A DNA stretch of 64,000 nt from Corythucha ciliata (GCA_038030265.1 CM075942.1:37352751-37416750); one strand, 5' to 3'. Positions 40,623 to 53,302 are shown, counted from the stretch's first letter. Numbers and translations are program-made. The notes: a model not told the origin generated them from the sequence alone.

Positions 40623-40660
40623 AAAACGAAAGTGGAGAGACAAATAATACTGCGTTCTTT

Positions 40661-42237
40661 CAATCACCTTAGTCTCCACGATATCGCCTACTACTATTTT
40701 TAACACAAGCGATAAAAAGGCGGAGGGACCAAAAATGGCGGTTATCGCGTGTTTCCGTACCTGGGTTCTCTACCTCCGTGACAAAAAGCCAGGGGAGCGG
40801 AATACAGAGTAGCCAACGTCATTCAAGTAAATCACTCTACAAAATCAGTATTTCTTGTCTTTCATAGTTGGTAACAATGACCTTTACTCCCGAAAGATGA
40901 GGGAATAAAGCTGGTGACTTTCCCTAGGGAGTAATAGGCAGGCTTACCATAAAATTTTGAAATTGATTAGGACTGCTTCATCTCCGGGTTGTACATAAAA
41001 CAAAAATATTTCATCACAAGCTCCAATGCCCACGTCCTGCCGAGTCCACGCAGCCAAACAAATACATTCCCTCGAAGCATCCTGACAGGTTGCACAGACA
41101 CCACACAACACAAACGCAGAGCCCGTGAACGGAAACTCCATTTATCATTCACACGCCGAATGCAACGGAATGTTGTGCACTAGCTATTGCGGCGATGTCA
41201 ACGTGGGGGCCGAATGAAAAAGGGGAAAGAGGAAGAAAGAAGCATTCTCAAGAGATTTGAGAGTCTCTTTAAAGCCCGCAGAGCCCTATTTAGTATACTA
41301 AACCTTTTGTTGTTTCGGCGAAAGTGTGTACGTTGTACGAGCATTTGTACTTGTTTCTGTTTCGGTGTTATGTCGAAACAAAACCCTTTGATGTGACTGA
41401 AAACCCGACTTTTTTCGGATACACTCATAACACGAGACAAAACAGTTTTTTATGCCATAACACGAAACAAGCATCCGTCCACACTTGCGGGATGTATCGC
41501 CAAATACTTTGGCGGTTGTCTCGTGTTTCGTATTATGACATAACACGATAGCGTGTAGCCGCCTATAATGAAGAAGCTTTACTGTTAGGCGTAACACTGG
41601 CTAGATTCGACCTTTTGTAGAATTTTATTTTTCCGGAATCACATAACGAGTAGTAACAATCGTCAAAAAAGGGTCACCTATGAAATGTAATCCCTGACGC
41701 TTTATTGTCGATTCGATTGAAACAACCAAAAGCTGAACACATCAGCATTCTGAGAAAAGGAAAGCAACGAAAACAGACAAAATAAAAATAATTGTTAATG
41801 ACAAAAACCACTGGCCGGTTTTGACTTTTTGGGGAGGGACGACTAACTGTCAAAAGCTGATTAGTGTTCCGGCGCGGGCTGATAAGAGAGTTCAGGGACC
41901 TCTAGCATGGCCGCCGATTGGCTTCACCCTTTTCATCTTACGCTATCCCTCCTCTCTTTTCATACCTCCATGTGAGAACTTGACTAACTCTGCATAAAAG
42001 ACGACACAGATTCAATCGCGGGACATACGTTCAGAATTTGAAAGATAAATTATACAATTTTTCAAAATATTACAAATAAGCAAAAACAAACCTTTTACTT
42101 CCATGTTCCCTACGGGAATGGAAGTATGGTGTTCGTAAAAAAAATCGAGTCCGAGCTGACTTCAGATTCTTTATGTACAACCTCAGAAAAGCTGAAAAAA
42201 TTGTTTTTTGGCATGCCGTTGGTCTGTCGCTTTTGGT
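40661..42237. other. No gene recognised; tail of the TIR element, then unassigned
   Basis: 40,661-41,564 is the right part of the 4.76-kb element with CGAAAC-type motifs and no coding frame of note. 41,565-42,237 shows no domain, repeat partner or hairpin that I could support. Confidence 0.4.
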
Positions 42238-42660
42238 TTATTATTCATTCTGAATAATACCCTATGTTTTCGATCAGACATTTTTTTAAAAACCCACCCT
42301 CCAACTTTTCCTGTGTACGTTTTAACATGTCTAGATTCGATTTCTGCAGTGTCCGTCCGGGCCATGTCGAGGAGGCATGGGATTGCCCGAAAAAACTCGT
42401 TCTTTCGTACATAGACTCCATTTGGGACCTAGTGGGTCCTAACATCTGATCAGTTTGATCAAATAACACCCTGGGATTTTAAGGCCAAAAAGCGGGACCA
42501 AAATGGGGATTTTCAAAGGTTTTGAGATCATATGGGTGTGGTCTCGATTTTCATGTAATTTCAAGCCGAATTTGGCTAAATTCATGAATAATAAACCCAT
42601 GTGTAAAATTTGCAGCGTCTTTCTCCATACTCGCCGACATTATTGCCCCTTTATTGTAAT
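42238..42660 (+). repeat. B-family terminal-hairpin repeat, copy 3
   Basis: It begins TTATTATTCATTCTGAATAATA, then ACATGTCTAGATTCGATTTC, TGTCCGTCCGGGCCATGTCG, AAAAAACTCGTTCTTTCGTA and TAACATCTGATCAGTTTGAT. This is the most complete of the four copies and defines the 5' hairpin clearly. Confidence 0.7.
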
Positions 42661-43769
42661 GAATGGGCTGAGACTGCCGTCCAAAGTGAACTGAACGACA
42701 TTTCGAACTGAACGACGAGTTTTCTCCTCTTTGGAGAAGGGAAACGTTGTTGTTGAAATATTCAGCAATGGCAGAAACTTAGCAACTCCATTTTCCACCT
42801 GGAAAAAATGTAACTACCAGTTCCTTCCAAAAGTCCGAATATACATGCAAGAATTACTCCTCAACTACGAACATTTTATAAATTAGGCGAGTCCTTCCCA
42901 CTCACAATTTTGATGTTAATTACATTATATGAATAGTAGTGGTTAATCATAATAGACTTACCACGATGCTCAAGATTACATTTCTTGTAAAAATACTTAC
43001 AATGAGATACTGCTTTTTCATGAAAAAATAAAATGTTTGTTTTGTTTAGCTTCACTGGTTATACGATCTTCCGGGTCCGGGTATGAAGGTTGACGTGAAC
43101 ACCCCTAATATGCTATGCGTCTATGGAATCTATCAAAATGTTTCATTTTTTGAGGGAATAAATTTGTTTGGTTGCATAGACTCCTCAGTCTACAGAACCA
43201 TAATGCAGAGCTTGTGAACGGGGTCTCAGGACTACTCATCACTCGAGACTCTGTAAGAGTAAAATCTTATTGTAGCTCCCAGATAGTCCAGTCAGTGTTG
43301 TAGCTCCGGTGAGCGGTATCGGAACATGTTTATTCGGAAACTTGTTCACTGTGGCTAAAAAGCGAACATACTATAAGTCCTCTCGTCTAGGGGTTTGGCA
43401 GCAAGTGGCGGGGGTCGAAGAATGTCCCATTTTTCTGGTTTTCACTTCTATCCCAAGAACGATCAATCCTACTGAAGAAATCACTATATTTGATACTAAA
43501 ATAAAGGGGACAAAAGTATCCACAATTTTGATCATAAACGTTCTACAGGAGGAATTCGAAGTCTCGGTCTCAGTGTGATCGAAAAAGCACAACATACATA
43601 TAATATATAATACATTTATGATGTAGGTAGTGCAGTTGTAGATCTCTTAACACAAGAATGAACCCAATCTAATGCTCCCCTCTCCGGCCTAGAGGTGAAA
43701 CCGGTTCCGGTCTTTAGCCCGGACCGGACCGAATTCGGTTCGTTTCCACGAGTTTTCAGCGATTTGACT
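42661..43769. other. No gene recognised
   Basis: Both strands were read without finding a domain or a repeat partner. Frames such as 43,309-43,578 (+) have no recognisable motif. Confidence 0.4.
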
Positions 43770-44062
43770 ATTTTGGGGGGGGGGGCGCCGGGCTTTGAAC
43801 CCGGCAGGCGCCTAAGCCTCCATTGGGCTCCTACGCCATACCCAGATCTAACTGTGCACTTCACACCCGTACTACGCGGGCGTTCCGGTCGGTGCGCGGT
43901 TTGTTGAACGCACACCGCCAGGAACGCCCACACGAAGCCGAGTGTGCCGTGTCACAGCTCGCCGCAGTCTTATAGTGTAATGGGCAATGGCTGGATTCAA
44001 ACCCACGCCCGCTGAGTTGCGAAGCGAGCATTGTATCCATTACACCATCGAGGCGCGCTTGC
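43770..44062 (-). repeat. Dimeric tRNA-derived SINE, copy 1
   Basis: Two tRNA-like heads lie on the minus strand: one with B box GGGTTCAAAGCCC (near 43,790) and one with A box GGTGTAATGGATAC and a weaker B box (near 43,990-44,055). They are joined by a spacer containing ACGCGGGCG, GTGCGCGGTTTGTTGAACGC and CACACGAAG. The same 290-bp unit occurs at 56,760-57,040. Dimeric heads with internal polymerase III boxes mark a SINE. A poly-G run at 43,774 adjoins its 3' side. Confidence 0.7.
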
Positions 44063-46809
44063 GATTTGACTAGCCTACAATGTGTAATCCCATTTTTACC
44101 CCCTCTCCGTCCGTTGTTCGATTCGGTCCGGTACGGTTCAGACATTACTACTATTATTCGGTCCGGTCCAGTCTTTATCGAAAGGCTACTCCGGCCATTG
44201 GACGCCAATTACAAATCGTCCAAAATGAGTGCCCATATTTTCGCATAAGTGGAGGGTATCTTGTTTGACATTAAATTCAATTCAAATAGTGAGACCAACT
44301 TTAATTTACGCCATGGCTTGAAAGAATCGAATCCACTTCGAAAAACAAAAGAATCTAATCCTCTTGGTGGAGGGGGGAAGGGTCATGTATGAAATGCTCC
44401 GTATAGCTGACCGCTATAGCCCGGCCAAAGATTGAAGAACATCGAATCTCCACCTAAGTTCTCACTGAGAGCTTCCCCTTACCCCTTCCATTGTACAGCC
44501 GTTTACCTCCTAAAGTTTTGAAACTTCTTATCACTCGGGGATCGCGGTTCACTGATCTTTCTGACTACAACTGGTAGGTAGATGTTTTGATTAGTTAAAT
44601 TTTGTCAAGAATCCTTATTTTTCGTGCTCAAATACTAAAATGTTTCACTTTTCCTTCGGTCTTTCGGCGGAAGGGTTGATATTTAAACGTACCGTGGAAT
44701 TCATTGTTTGTGCAATTCCTTCCGAAGCTATGAGGCTGAGTTGCCGAAGTGAGTAAGCCAACATGATAATTATTTTCCTATTTATTTTACAATCTACGCA
44801 TCGTTATCCTTGGTATGTTCCTATTTTTGGTTTTAGGACCGGAAGAACGTCCTTTGTCGAGACAAACCTTCTCAAAACGCGTCTTTAACCAGGAAAACTA
44901 AAACCCGATTGCTCGACAAATCTGTTGAAGCCTGCTTCGTTAAATTGAAACGTTCCTGGTCCGAGCGACGGAAAATAGCCACAAATCTCTACTTTTACAT
45001 AGTTATCTGTTGTTTTTTTGGTGAAACTATCGGGATTTCACGGAATTCTCAAGTAAAAGTCTTATTAAGACCCCCACACATGGGTTGTCTTGTCTTTGAC
45101 TCGAACTCGAAGCGTTTCAATGTCGAACACGAATGCAATTTACTGAAGCCCCTTTCGAGTTAGCGTCGAAAACAAGACAAACTGTGTGTGGAGGGCCCTA
45201 CATGTTTATTTGCCGTTCTAAAAAGTTATCTACTTTCCTGTGTGGTATCCATGTCTGACTGTTTTCTTTCTGAATACATGTTTGCATTTTTTACTTGACT
45301 GGATGTTTTCGTTGAAAATGACCAGACGCGGGCCAACAGTTTTGCTCATGGGGGGGGGGGGCAGCAAAATAAGTCCCTTTGCCACTTGGCAAACTTTAGC
45401 GTAGCCACAACCTAAAAACATTCATTTCGTCTTCAAGAAACAAGGGCCGGGTCTCCTACCTAACTCGATTTTTGCCAGGTAAGATAAGGTCGAGCGCCAA
45501 GAGCGGGGTTCATAATGCACAGTCTACTCGGAGAACAATACAGCGATTTCCCTTTTCACCCACTTAATCACTCCCACACACCGCCACCGATTATACTAAA
45601 AAGTAGGAACTTCACACCACCACAATCCAGATCGTTAGAGCGACAAACCAAACAATTTGGCTCACGGTCTGATTCAAAACTAATCATAGGCATGTGGCAC
45701 TTTCAAAAACAAAAATCGCCATTTTTGACTCTCACAAACGCCAGATTTGCGGATTTTTGCTCTTCCAAATCTTTTGGTGGATTTGTCTCGTTAAAATCGT
45801 AATTTCGTGAAATTTGCTTGTTCAAACTCCAAATTTCGTGGGTTTTGCTCTTTCAAAAACCTCTTTTACTGAATTTCACTCTTTCAGAACCTTTATTACA
45901 TAAAATTTATTATAAATTTATTTATATATGACAAAGACCAACGTCGAAAAGCCAGAGCAGTTCTTCCACCAAGGGAGGGGGGGCGGTTTCATCATTGCAC
46001 ATAGCGGAACCGTTTTTTCTCAGTTTGGCAACATGTCTCTTTGTGAAGCTCGGAAGTTGAATTCAGCAACATGAAACACAAAGAAATGCATAAATAGTAA
46101 ATTAGTACTAAACAGTAATTTGTTTTATGCGAAGGACCGCTGAGTGAATGTTAACAGTCCGTACTCCTCCTCCATTTGTTTGTAGGAAGAACCCACGTAA
46201 CAGGGGCAGCCATCCGCTCCAACCAAGGTATATATGGTCAACGGATATGGGGCGGCGCATCAACTAGATGCCGAGTAGGCTGGAGATAGGAGTTGAGTGG
46301 CATAGGCTCGGTGTCGCTCGCAAATATAGGGTGGAAGAAGGCAAGAGTGAAATCAGAAATGATTTGCAATCCAGCTCACTGAATACACCTCAGTCCGAAA
46401 ACGCTTTACATCAGGGGTGGCCAACCCACGGCTGAGCCTTTCACAATGGCCCGCCCGTGGCCTGCATTGGTAAATTATCTTTTTTAATGTTGGATTTTGG
46501 CGCCCCCTGGAAAACGCTGAAACTCGCGCCTCCTCGTGGGTGGCCAGAATTGAGAAGGCGCACTTATGTGCTGTTCTTCGGGCAAGTAAGCGGATAAAAG
46601 TTCTGAATGTGCTAATATTCGTGCCCTCTTAATCCAGACCAAAATGGAAAAAAAAACACTATTTTTGGGCTAAAATTGAGATAAATGGCTAATTCACGGC
46701 AACACATACTGAAAAAAATCTCTGATTAACGGACAGAAGCGAGAAAAAGTGCTAAATTTACAGCTAAAATTAAGAAAAATGAATGAAGAATCATCAGCTC
46801 ACCTATTTT
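44063..46809. other. No gene recognised; possible hAT end near 46,414
   Basis: No domain is visible. At 46,414 CAGGGGTGGCCAACCCACGG resembles a common hAT terminal sequence, followed by GGCCCGCCCGTGGCC, but no matching right end was found. Frames 44,909-45,163 and 45,515-45,802 (+) were inspected and show no family features. Confidence 0.4.
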
Positions 46810-47446
46810 ATGAGTAGCTCCCAATTCGTCCTCCGACTGCCAACAGGATGTAACGTTGTGGGCCTCTTGTACGTACGTTTCATCCAGGAAGACAATATTC
46901 TTGTTGGCCTCTCGATGTTTTTTTTATCTCCCTCAGGTAGGAGATCCTACGGGCTGCAATTTCTGGCCGCTCAATTAGAATTTTACGATTGGATTGACAC
47001 TTCTTCCACCTAAACCCCAGGTGATGTAGGCGCTGCCGAATGTACTCCTTACCGCAGTCTACAACGCCTTGCTCTAGAAACTCCTCATGGAGAAGCCTAA
47101 TTGACGGGCACTGCTTTTTAACAGCATAAAACTCGCGAACTTTAAAACGAATGGCACAGTCAGTAAAAGAATCGAACTTGACTCGCTTCTTATGTGGAAT
47201 GTTCTTCCTCGTAGGTGTGGTGAAAAGTGACCGACTCGTACTCGAGCCCTCTGAGGTCGATCGTTCGGCTTCCTTCACGATGCGGAAAACAGAAGACCGG
47301 GAAACACCGGTCGCCTCAGCCACCAAACTGTTGATGTCGGGCTTAGGCTCTTCCTCTACCTTCTGCCGGGTAAAATACTGAAAAACTGAAAAAACGATTT
47401 GCCTTGCTTGGCTTCCTAAAGTTCTTCTTTTCGGTCTTTCACTCAT
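46810..47446 (-). pseudogene. DDE_3 (IS630/Tc1-like) transposase fragment
   Basis: Starting at MSERPKRRTLGSQARQIVF (47,446), the minus strand gives a helix-turn-helix block VAEATGVSRSSVFRIVKEAE, then SFTDCAIRFKVREFYAVKKQ, IRLLHEEFLEQ, RQRLHHLGFRWKKCQSNRK and ERPEIAARRISYLREIKK. A frameshift near 46,915 leads to NIVFLDETYV, the first catalytic Asp, and then TSCWQSEDELGATHKIG, where homology ends near 46,815. The remaining catalytic domain is missing or lies in an exon I cannot see. This architecture is common in arthropod transposons of the IS630-Tc1 superfamily. Confidence 0.8.
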
Positions 47447-48207
47447 TTCTGAAATCAAATACAACATCTTGTCTCTCAAAGTATTAAAATCATTAATTAT
47501 CTCATGTCTACTTACTTTAATCACGACAAAAAAAACCGATGAGGCAAAAAAAACACTCATATCACTGATAGAAATATCGGAAAATATCGATTGCACGAAA
47601 AACTGGTGGGGGGTTAAGTACATACTAATCGGCGCTAGTAGCGCTACCGTCGATTTCTTTAGTCTTTGGCCGAGCTATAGCTGCCGGAGCGAATCAGACA
47701 AGACAGTGAATTCCATATGTCCTCCAAAATGAACTAATCTTTCAGTGGAATGTGACTTGTGACCAACCGTTTTTTAATGATACTTGAATGATATAATTAT
47801 ATGAAAATAGCCTCCCCTCCCCACCACTTTCCATTTATCCGCTGTCTGATCCATTAACATAAGCATTTTCATGAAAATTTTACGTGGGTATAGGCGGATC
47901 TAGGGGGAGCGATAACAGGGTTCTGGTAAAATCGCTCTAAACATATGGGTGAGTTACGTCCTAATTTCGGGGTGGTACAAGGATTCAGTGACCCCCCCCC
48001 CCCCGACCAACGGGTCCTAAATTGTACAACCCTGCATAGAAAGGCAAATACCCTCCCCCACCCATAAATTCCACATAGGAGCAGACCCCTACGAACTTTA
48101 CTCAGCCTGCCCCTTCTTTCCCACTTTCAGCTCCTCCGTCTTGCGCGAACAATTCATTATGGTCCTTAAAGTTCAGCAAGGTATGCGAAATTGGCTGAAC
48201 AATGGAA
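47447..48207. other. No gene recognised
   Basis: A CTGCCGGAGCGAA motif at about 47,679, related to A-family ends, follows a GGCGCTAGTAGCGCTACC palindrome. A 14-base C run lies at 47,991. There is no coding feature. Confidence 0.4.
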
Positions 48208-48700
48208 TATTGAGAGCAAAGGGTACCCCTCATTAAGGGGGGTCAAAAGTCCCTTAACCGGGATTTTTTCGGAAGCAGGCGGTAATCATTTGGGACCAAA
48301 AAAGAACATTTTTACCGAAGCGCGTTTGTCCAAAATGGGGTTTCTTACCGAATTATCGTCAAAAACGTCGTTTTTTGGCCATTATTAATTATTTATTTTT
48401 CCCGAAAACAGATTCACACGAATCTTGTTCCTACACAACTATAACTGTCATACATAGTAAATAAATTTACAATTAATGAATCATTTTCCTCCTTGATCAA
48501 CGTTTTCGGGAAAAATAAATAATAAATAATGGCCAAAAACGACGTTTTTGACAATAATTCGGTAAGAAAACCCATTTTGGACAAACGCGCTTCGATAAAA
48601 ATTTTCTTTTTTGGTCCCAATTGATTATCGCCTGCTTCTGAAAAAATCCCGGTTAAGGGACTTTTGACCCCCCTTAATGCGGGTACCCTTTCTCGAATAT
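48208..48700. mobile_element. 493-bp foldback element
   Basis: The arms 48,208-48,411 and 48,502-48,700 are inverted copies at about 95 percent identity, separated by a 90-base loop. The arm includes AAAGGGTACCC, AAAAGTCCCTTAACCGGGAT and CAAACGCGCTTCGGTA in reverse. There is no coding capacity or clear target duplication. It would form a strong hairpin RNA if transcribed. Confidence 0.8.
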
Positions 48701-50300
48701 GATAATTATAATGTAGGGAGGTACTGAAATGAAAAGGAAAACAATAATAATGTACGGTACTTCATTTGAAGGTATACAAAAAGACCTGAAATCGGGGGGG
48801 GGGGGGGTACAAACACATAGGGTGTACCCCCCCAACAGAATTTGGGGGGGTTTATTTGACCCCTGTACCCCCCGTTCCTACGCCACTCCGCCTCCGTTCC
48901 TACCCACCGTGGGTAGGAGGTAGTGGTGTACTGTGTGAGGAAGAAGGGCTTCGATTCCCCCCTCCAATATCTATAGGTCACCAGACCGAGACTTTCGAGA
49001 CGAGACTGAGAACCACTTTTTAAGGTCGAGGCCGAAACCGACCTCACCTTTCTAATGACCGAGACCAAGATGCGTAAGTCTCGGTCTCCCGCATCACTAC
49101 CTGTAGCATACTGAGCATGCACGACGTCTCTTTTTGTGTGTCATAGTTGCATTGTAAGCTCAGTTGGTTCCACAAAAAACGTCAAGAGTCAATGGTGCAG
49201 GGAATGAATAAGTAATAATGAAAATAATACCCCCTCTCCCTGCCTGTATATTATATTTTCTTTGTAGCAAACCCCTATAACAACGAAGTTACCCAACTGC
49301 GAAGCCTATGATGGTTGGCGTGAACACCGTAGATATTTTTCCTACACCTTATATTTTTATCGTAAAATAAACAGGGCTGAATTAGCGGTCTGTGGGAAGG
49401 GCGTGATAGGGTGGAACAGAGAATCTCTCTTCTTTTAAGGCAAGCAGGCTTGTGGGGAGAGATGGGGAAGCCCTTTTTTATGCCAGCGACGGAGCTTCAT
49501 TATTATTTTCTTTAGCGTAGGCCTCAAAGCCTCCCCCTTCTTCTCATCTTTCTCTTCGAAGCTTCTTTTATTCATTAACTCATTTATTTGAAAACAAGAA
49601 TGCACAACAGTTTGTGATCATTATTCCTGTTTTCAAGGCGTGTTTTGTTGTTACCAGACTGAAATAAATCGAGACTGACGTTACCGATGGACCGTAAACA
49701 AAAACAAAGCTAGCTTGTTGATTTTAACAGGTACATTGTGCCCTACAATTAGAATGCAACAGGTACGACGATTTCTCTTATTGAGACAATCTGATAGGAT
49801 GTGAAATGCATTCCGTATTCGAAAACCTCACGCCTGGCCGTACAATTTAGGGTATTCACGTAAACCTTAGTAGTCAGGTAATTTAGTTGTTAAAGGGTTC
49901 ACAACTAAGTAAGTCTTATTGTTAGTGCGGAAATATTATACGAAAAAGTCGTTCACGTCATTAAAAAATTCTTCATACTCGTACTTCGATTCTAGGCAAA
50001 GTGTCATTGATTAACGTCTACAAGCGGCTCGTTTACAAGCTTTCCTTATGAAATCCAATAACTAGAATTTATGCCAACTTCATTCCATCGATAGTTCTCG
50101 TGGATAAAGACCACAGTTCATCCACCATCCTCAAGTCAAAATATGTGTACCGACCTATATATATATTTATGTACAACGAAGGGGTGTTACATGAATAACA
50201 CGGGTGGTATGCACGTGGCAACCATTCTAATTTTGATGGGATAACTCGTGTTAAAATTACCGTTTGTACCGTTTGTATATACGATCTCACCGGACTTTCG
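48701..50300. other. No gene recognised
   Basis: G-rich runs at 48,795-48,850 and a TATATATATA tract at 50,157 are the only marked features. The frame at 48,706-49,122 (-) has no recognisable domain. Confidence 0.4.
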
Positions 50301-50309
50301 GGTCGGGCT

Positions 50310-51016
50310 CCAATATGCGATTAAACGATCTTTAACCTTTCTTATCGCCTATTCTATGATCCCTGCTCATCCTTTACCTTCCCGATTTAGTTTCGAGCCA
50401 GTCTCGTGTCTGTGTACTGTGGTTGACTGGTACAATTTGTGCCGTGATGTTTGTGTAGATGTGTTCGAGAGCCGTTCGAAAATGGGTGGCCGAGGTGTAG
50501 TGGTTCAAATTGACGAATCCCTTTTCCAGGAAAAGAGGAAATACAACAACAGAGGCCGACTTTTGGCAAGTGACCGACAACCTCTCCCTGAGGCTCAGCA
50601 GGACGATTCAGACACATCCGACAACGATGACGACGATTAACGGAATTACGGTGCTAGAGTTCAAGGGCCATGAGTCTTTGGCATGTGCTGCAAGCACGCG
50701 AACGTTTTAGAGCGTAGATTTTTTATTGTTGCCTGAAGGAACCGAGAGACGCTGCTGAGAACGAGATCTTCTGTCACTTATTCGGACCTGTCGGTTCTGT
50801 CATTTATTCAGACCAGTGGAGCGCCTACACAACGCTACACAAGCACCGAGGGTAAACTCACATCACAGTGAACAACTCTGAAAATTTTGTCGACCCAGCT
50901 ACCGGAGCCGAGACTCAAACAATAGAAACCTTGTGGCGGCACGTTAAAGCGCGATTTGAGACGAACGTCGACTTGAGGACACGAACGACTCCTTCTATCA
51001 CGAAAAGACGATCCTA
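50310..51016 (+). pseudogene. Merlin-type (IS1016/DDE_Tnp_IS1595) transposase remnant
   Basis: The plus strand gives TVVDWYNLCRDVCVDVFESR, KMGGRGVVVQIDESLFQEKR with the first catalytic Asp, and KYNNRGRLLASDRQ. A damaged middle follows. From 50,765 one frame reads CHLFGPVGSVIYSDQWSAYT with the second Asp, a TAA, THITVNNSENFVDPATG, then AETQTIETLWRHVKARFETN with the catalytic Glu, ending at TAA 51,014. This is the Merlin superfamily order. It is inactive through frameshift, stop and missing middle. Confidence 0.8.
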
Positions 51017-51349
51017 AAATAAAGATTCGATTTGAGCTGTAGACGCAAGCGTCTCTGTTTATCCCCCTTCCATCCCTTGCCTTATCCCCCGGTTGGAGCA
51101 GAAACCGGTGACAATATCTTTCAACATCGAATTAAAGCCGTAAGAAAATTTAGTAACGTCAGTCGTAAACTATGTTACCTCATTTAATCAAAGACACACT
51201 TGTGCTACGTCGGCAAAAGAGTGACAACTATAGTACAGCCATCTAAGCGAGAGGCACGCTAAAGTCTTAACCTAGAAGAAGGCGCTTGCACATACATTTT
51301 TTTTGTATTATTTAAGCAAAAAACAAGTTTTTCGGTACAATTTATGTCG

Positions 51350-51635
51350 TAACCCAAAAAATAATCGTCGCACGGACTTGTGGTTGATTTTTAGCGACTC
51401 GGCACACAAAACTACATAGGGTTAGACACCCCGTTCGGGCAAATTTCTTCACCTTCTCATAGCGATGATTTGGCCAACGTCTACCCTCCCTTAAAAGGAT
51501 GTTTGCCTCCCTGTAGCGTTGCGGTCTCTTCGAATCCTGGAAGAATGCATCAATAAAAATGTTTTTTAGCCACATTTGAAGTTGGACCGAATTTTGCCGC
51601 TATTCTGCCTTTTTCTTAGCTTTATTTCCTGTACT
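51350..51635 (+). repeat. C-family dispersed repeat, copy 2
   Basis: Partner of 34,446-34,733 in the same orientation. It shares its blocks to CCTGTACTA, after which the two copies diverge, so 51,635 may be a true edge. Confidence 0.7.
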
Positions 51636-52084
51636 AATCTGTCAGCCTTCTCTTACGGGTCTGAGGATAGACGCATCAGAACTGCTCGCCTGAAATTCCG
51701 CCCTTTGTTGCTCAGCAGGCGTTGACTTGCCGAAGACGACGACGAACAAGAACCACTTCAACGTGCGACACAACGAATCACGAGGTTGGTCGTACAGTAA
51801 CCAATAATTAAGATAATCGCTGGAGAAATCAGTAGGACTCATACCACGTGCTATCGGGTGAGTCATACGACCATTTCCGCGAGTAGATTCGCACCGTGAA
51901 CATCTGGTTAAGACCTTCACGTAAAATTGACTCTATAGTCTTATAGATATCCTTTAATATAATTCACGTCCCTCAATAAATTAAAAATAATAATACCTGT
52001 GTATAAGGCGTGCACGCAAATTTAATTAATTCATTATTGTTTTTATATATTCCTAATATTTGTTATACCAACCAGCTGTGAAAC
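51636..52084. other. No gene recognised
   Basis: AT-rich towards 52,030. No repeat partner or domain. Confidence 0.4.
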
Positions 52085-52424
52085 CACTATACCAATATTG
52101 TGAAACAAAAACTATCGCCCATTCCAATAACTTCGATTCTTATACTAATTATCGACCAATTAGGGCTATTAGGTGGAAAAAAGTAAGCTGTTTTTTTCAA
52201 ATGAAGCGACGTTTCGTCGGTCAATTCGCCGACCTCATCAGGCAACGATAAACAGGCAGTTAATCAATTAAAAACAATGCAAATGTACATGGGTTTTTCT
52301 CTCTCTCTCCCAACCGCGCAGATAACATCTTCTCGATGAACAACTATACGTGCCGAAACGGCTACACAGGTTTATTAATTAAGTTACGTATAAATCGTAT
52401 CGTATCACTATATTACATATCTTA

Positions 52425-53302
52425 AGTGCATTTCATTCTGAAAATGCACTATTGGTCTCGTCGTGATGGTGGCAAACATGGGTCATGTCATGTTTTTTTC
52501 ACGTTTCAGAACCTCTAGAACACGAATTCATTAGTCTCCAGGATTCATATATATATATATATCTAAATATTTCTTTATATATATTTATATATTTATTTAT
52601 TTATAATATTATGGCCGTTTTCTTGTTAGCACGATAACTCTCGAAGAAATCAATTTAGTGGAACGCGCTTTGGCACAAAAATCAGTAGTCATGAGACCCC
52701 GGTCGGTATTGCATTTGGGCCAAATCAGTTGAGGTGGAGGGGGAAAAATAGGGGTTAAATTGTCAATAAATCACTGTAATTCACCAGTTGATTCTAGAAG
52801 CACTAGATTCGGTACGTATACTCCATGCTAGAGTAGCCTTTGATTCCCATTTTAATTTTTCGAAAAAGTCAAGGTGGTGGAGGTGGTCCTTCCGGTGTGG
52901 AAGTGTAAAAATAGCGTTGAACTTCACTAGTTCATCTTAGCGCTCTAAAATTCGACTCAATAATTTAATGTAACGAAAGCCCTGGGTCCCATTGAGATTT
53001 ATCGTAAACTTTGATGGGGGAGGGTGAAATGGGGGATGAAATTTCAAAAAGAAAAAGCTTAAATTCACACGTTTAGGTATTATAAAATACGGCACAAAAA
53101 TTTAATATTACAAAGCCCTTGGAAAACTACCGAAACTTTTCGACATTTTGAAGAGAGGGTGGTGAAAATAGAGGAAGAAGTTCGGCTTAATGAAACAAAT
53201 AATGGTATCAAAATTATTACTTCTGGGACGGCTTAGGGTATCCGTGTACATAATGAAATGCACTCTTTCCGACCGCCAGCTGCCGGAGCGAAATTTTTTT
53301 TG
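52425..53302 (+). repeat. A-family terminal-hairpin repeat, copy 3
   Basis: The most complete copy: start AGTGCATTTCATTCTGAAAA, end AATGAAATGCACTCTTTCCG, then CCGCCAGCTGCCGGAGCG and a T run. It has a TA-rich tract at 52,548-52,605. Its second half matches copy 2 closely (GGTATTATAAAATACGGCAC, GAAGAGAGGGTGGTGAAAAT). Confidence 0.75.

Larger units (their letters stand above)
37461..40660 (+). mobile_element. Penelope-like element with inverted terminal copy
   Basis: The right end (about 40,060-40,660) is present again, inverted, at 37,461-38,056 at its left side. Such inverted pseudo-LTRs are characteristic of Penelope-like elements. The repeat includes the end of the GIY-YIG frame, the 3' untranslated region and a small conserved hairpin. 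Between the copies lies the coding part, starting mid-reverse transcriptase, so the element is 5'-truncated. A 1,048-bp R1-type retrotransposon is inserted at 38,921. It sits within the 4.76-kb TIR element. Confidence 0.85.
36800..41564. mobile_element. 4.76-kb TIR element carrying a Penelope insertion
   Basis: The ends AGGCGGCTACACACTATCGT (36,800) and its inverse with one difference (to 41,564) are about 45-base TIRs. Next to each end, CGAAACA/TGTTTCG motifs recur many times, likely subterminal binding sites. A short frame from ATGTCGGACGATGAAGC near 37,010 ends after 27 codons. No transposase is left. Most of the interior is the Penelope-like element. No target duplication could be fixed. 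Confidence 0.7.

Noticed and set aside
46414..46560. hAT element starting CAGGGGTGGCCAACC
   Set aside because: No matching inverted end or 8-bp duplication could be found, so it is noted only in the region entry.
47991..48004. Poly-C and poly-G runs (also near 43,774, 45,352, 30,107 and 48,795) as regulatory G-quadruplex sites
   Set aside because: Single homopolymer runs in repeat-rich DNA; may be low-complexity or base-calling noise and have no conserved context.
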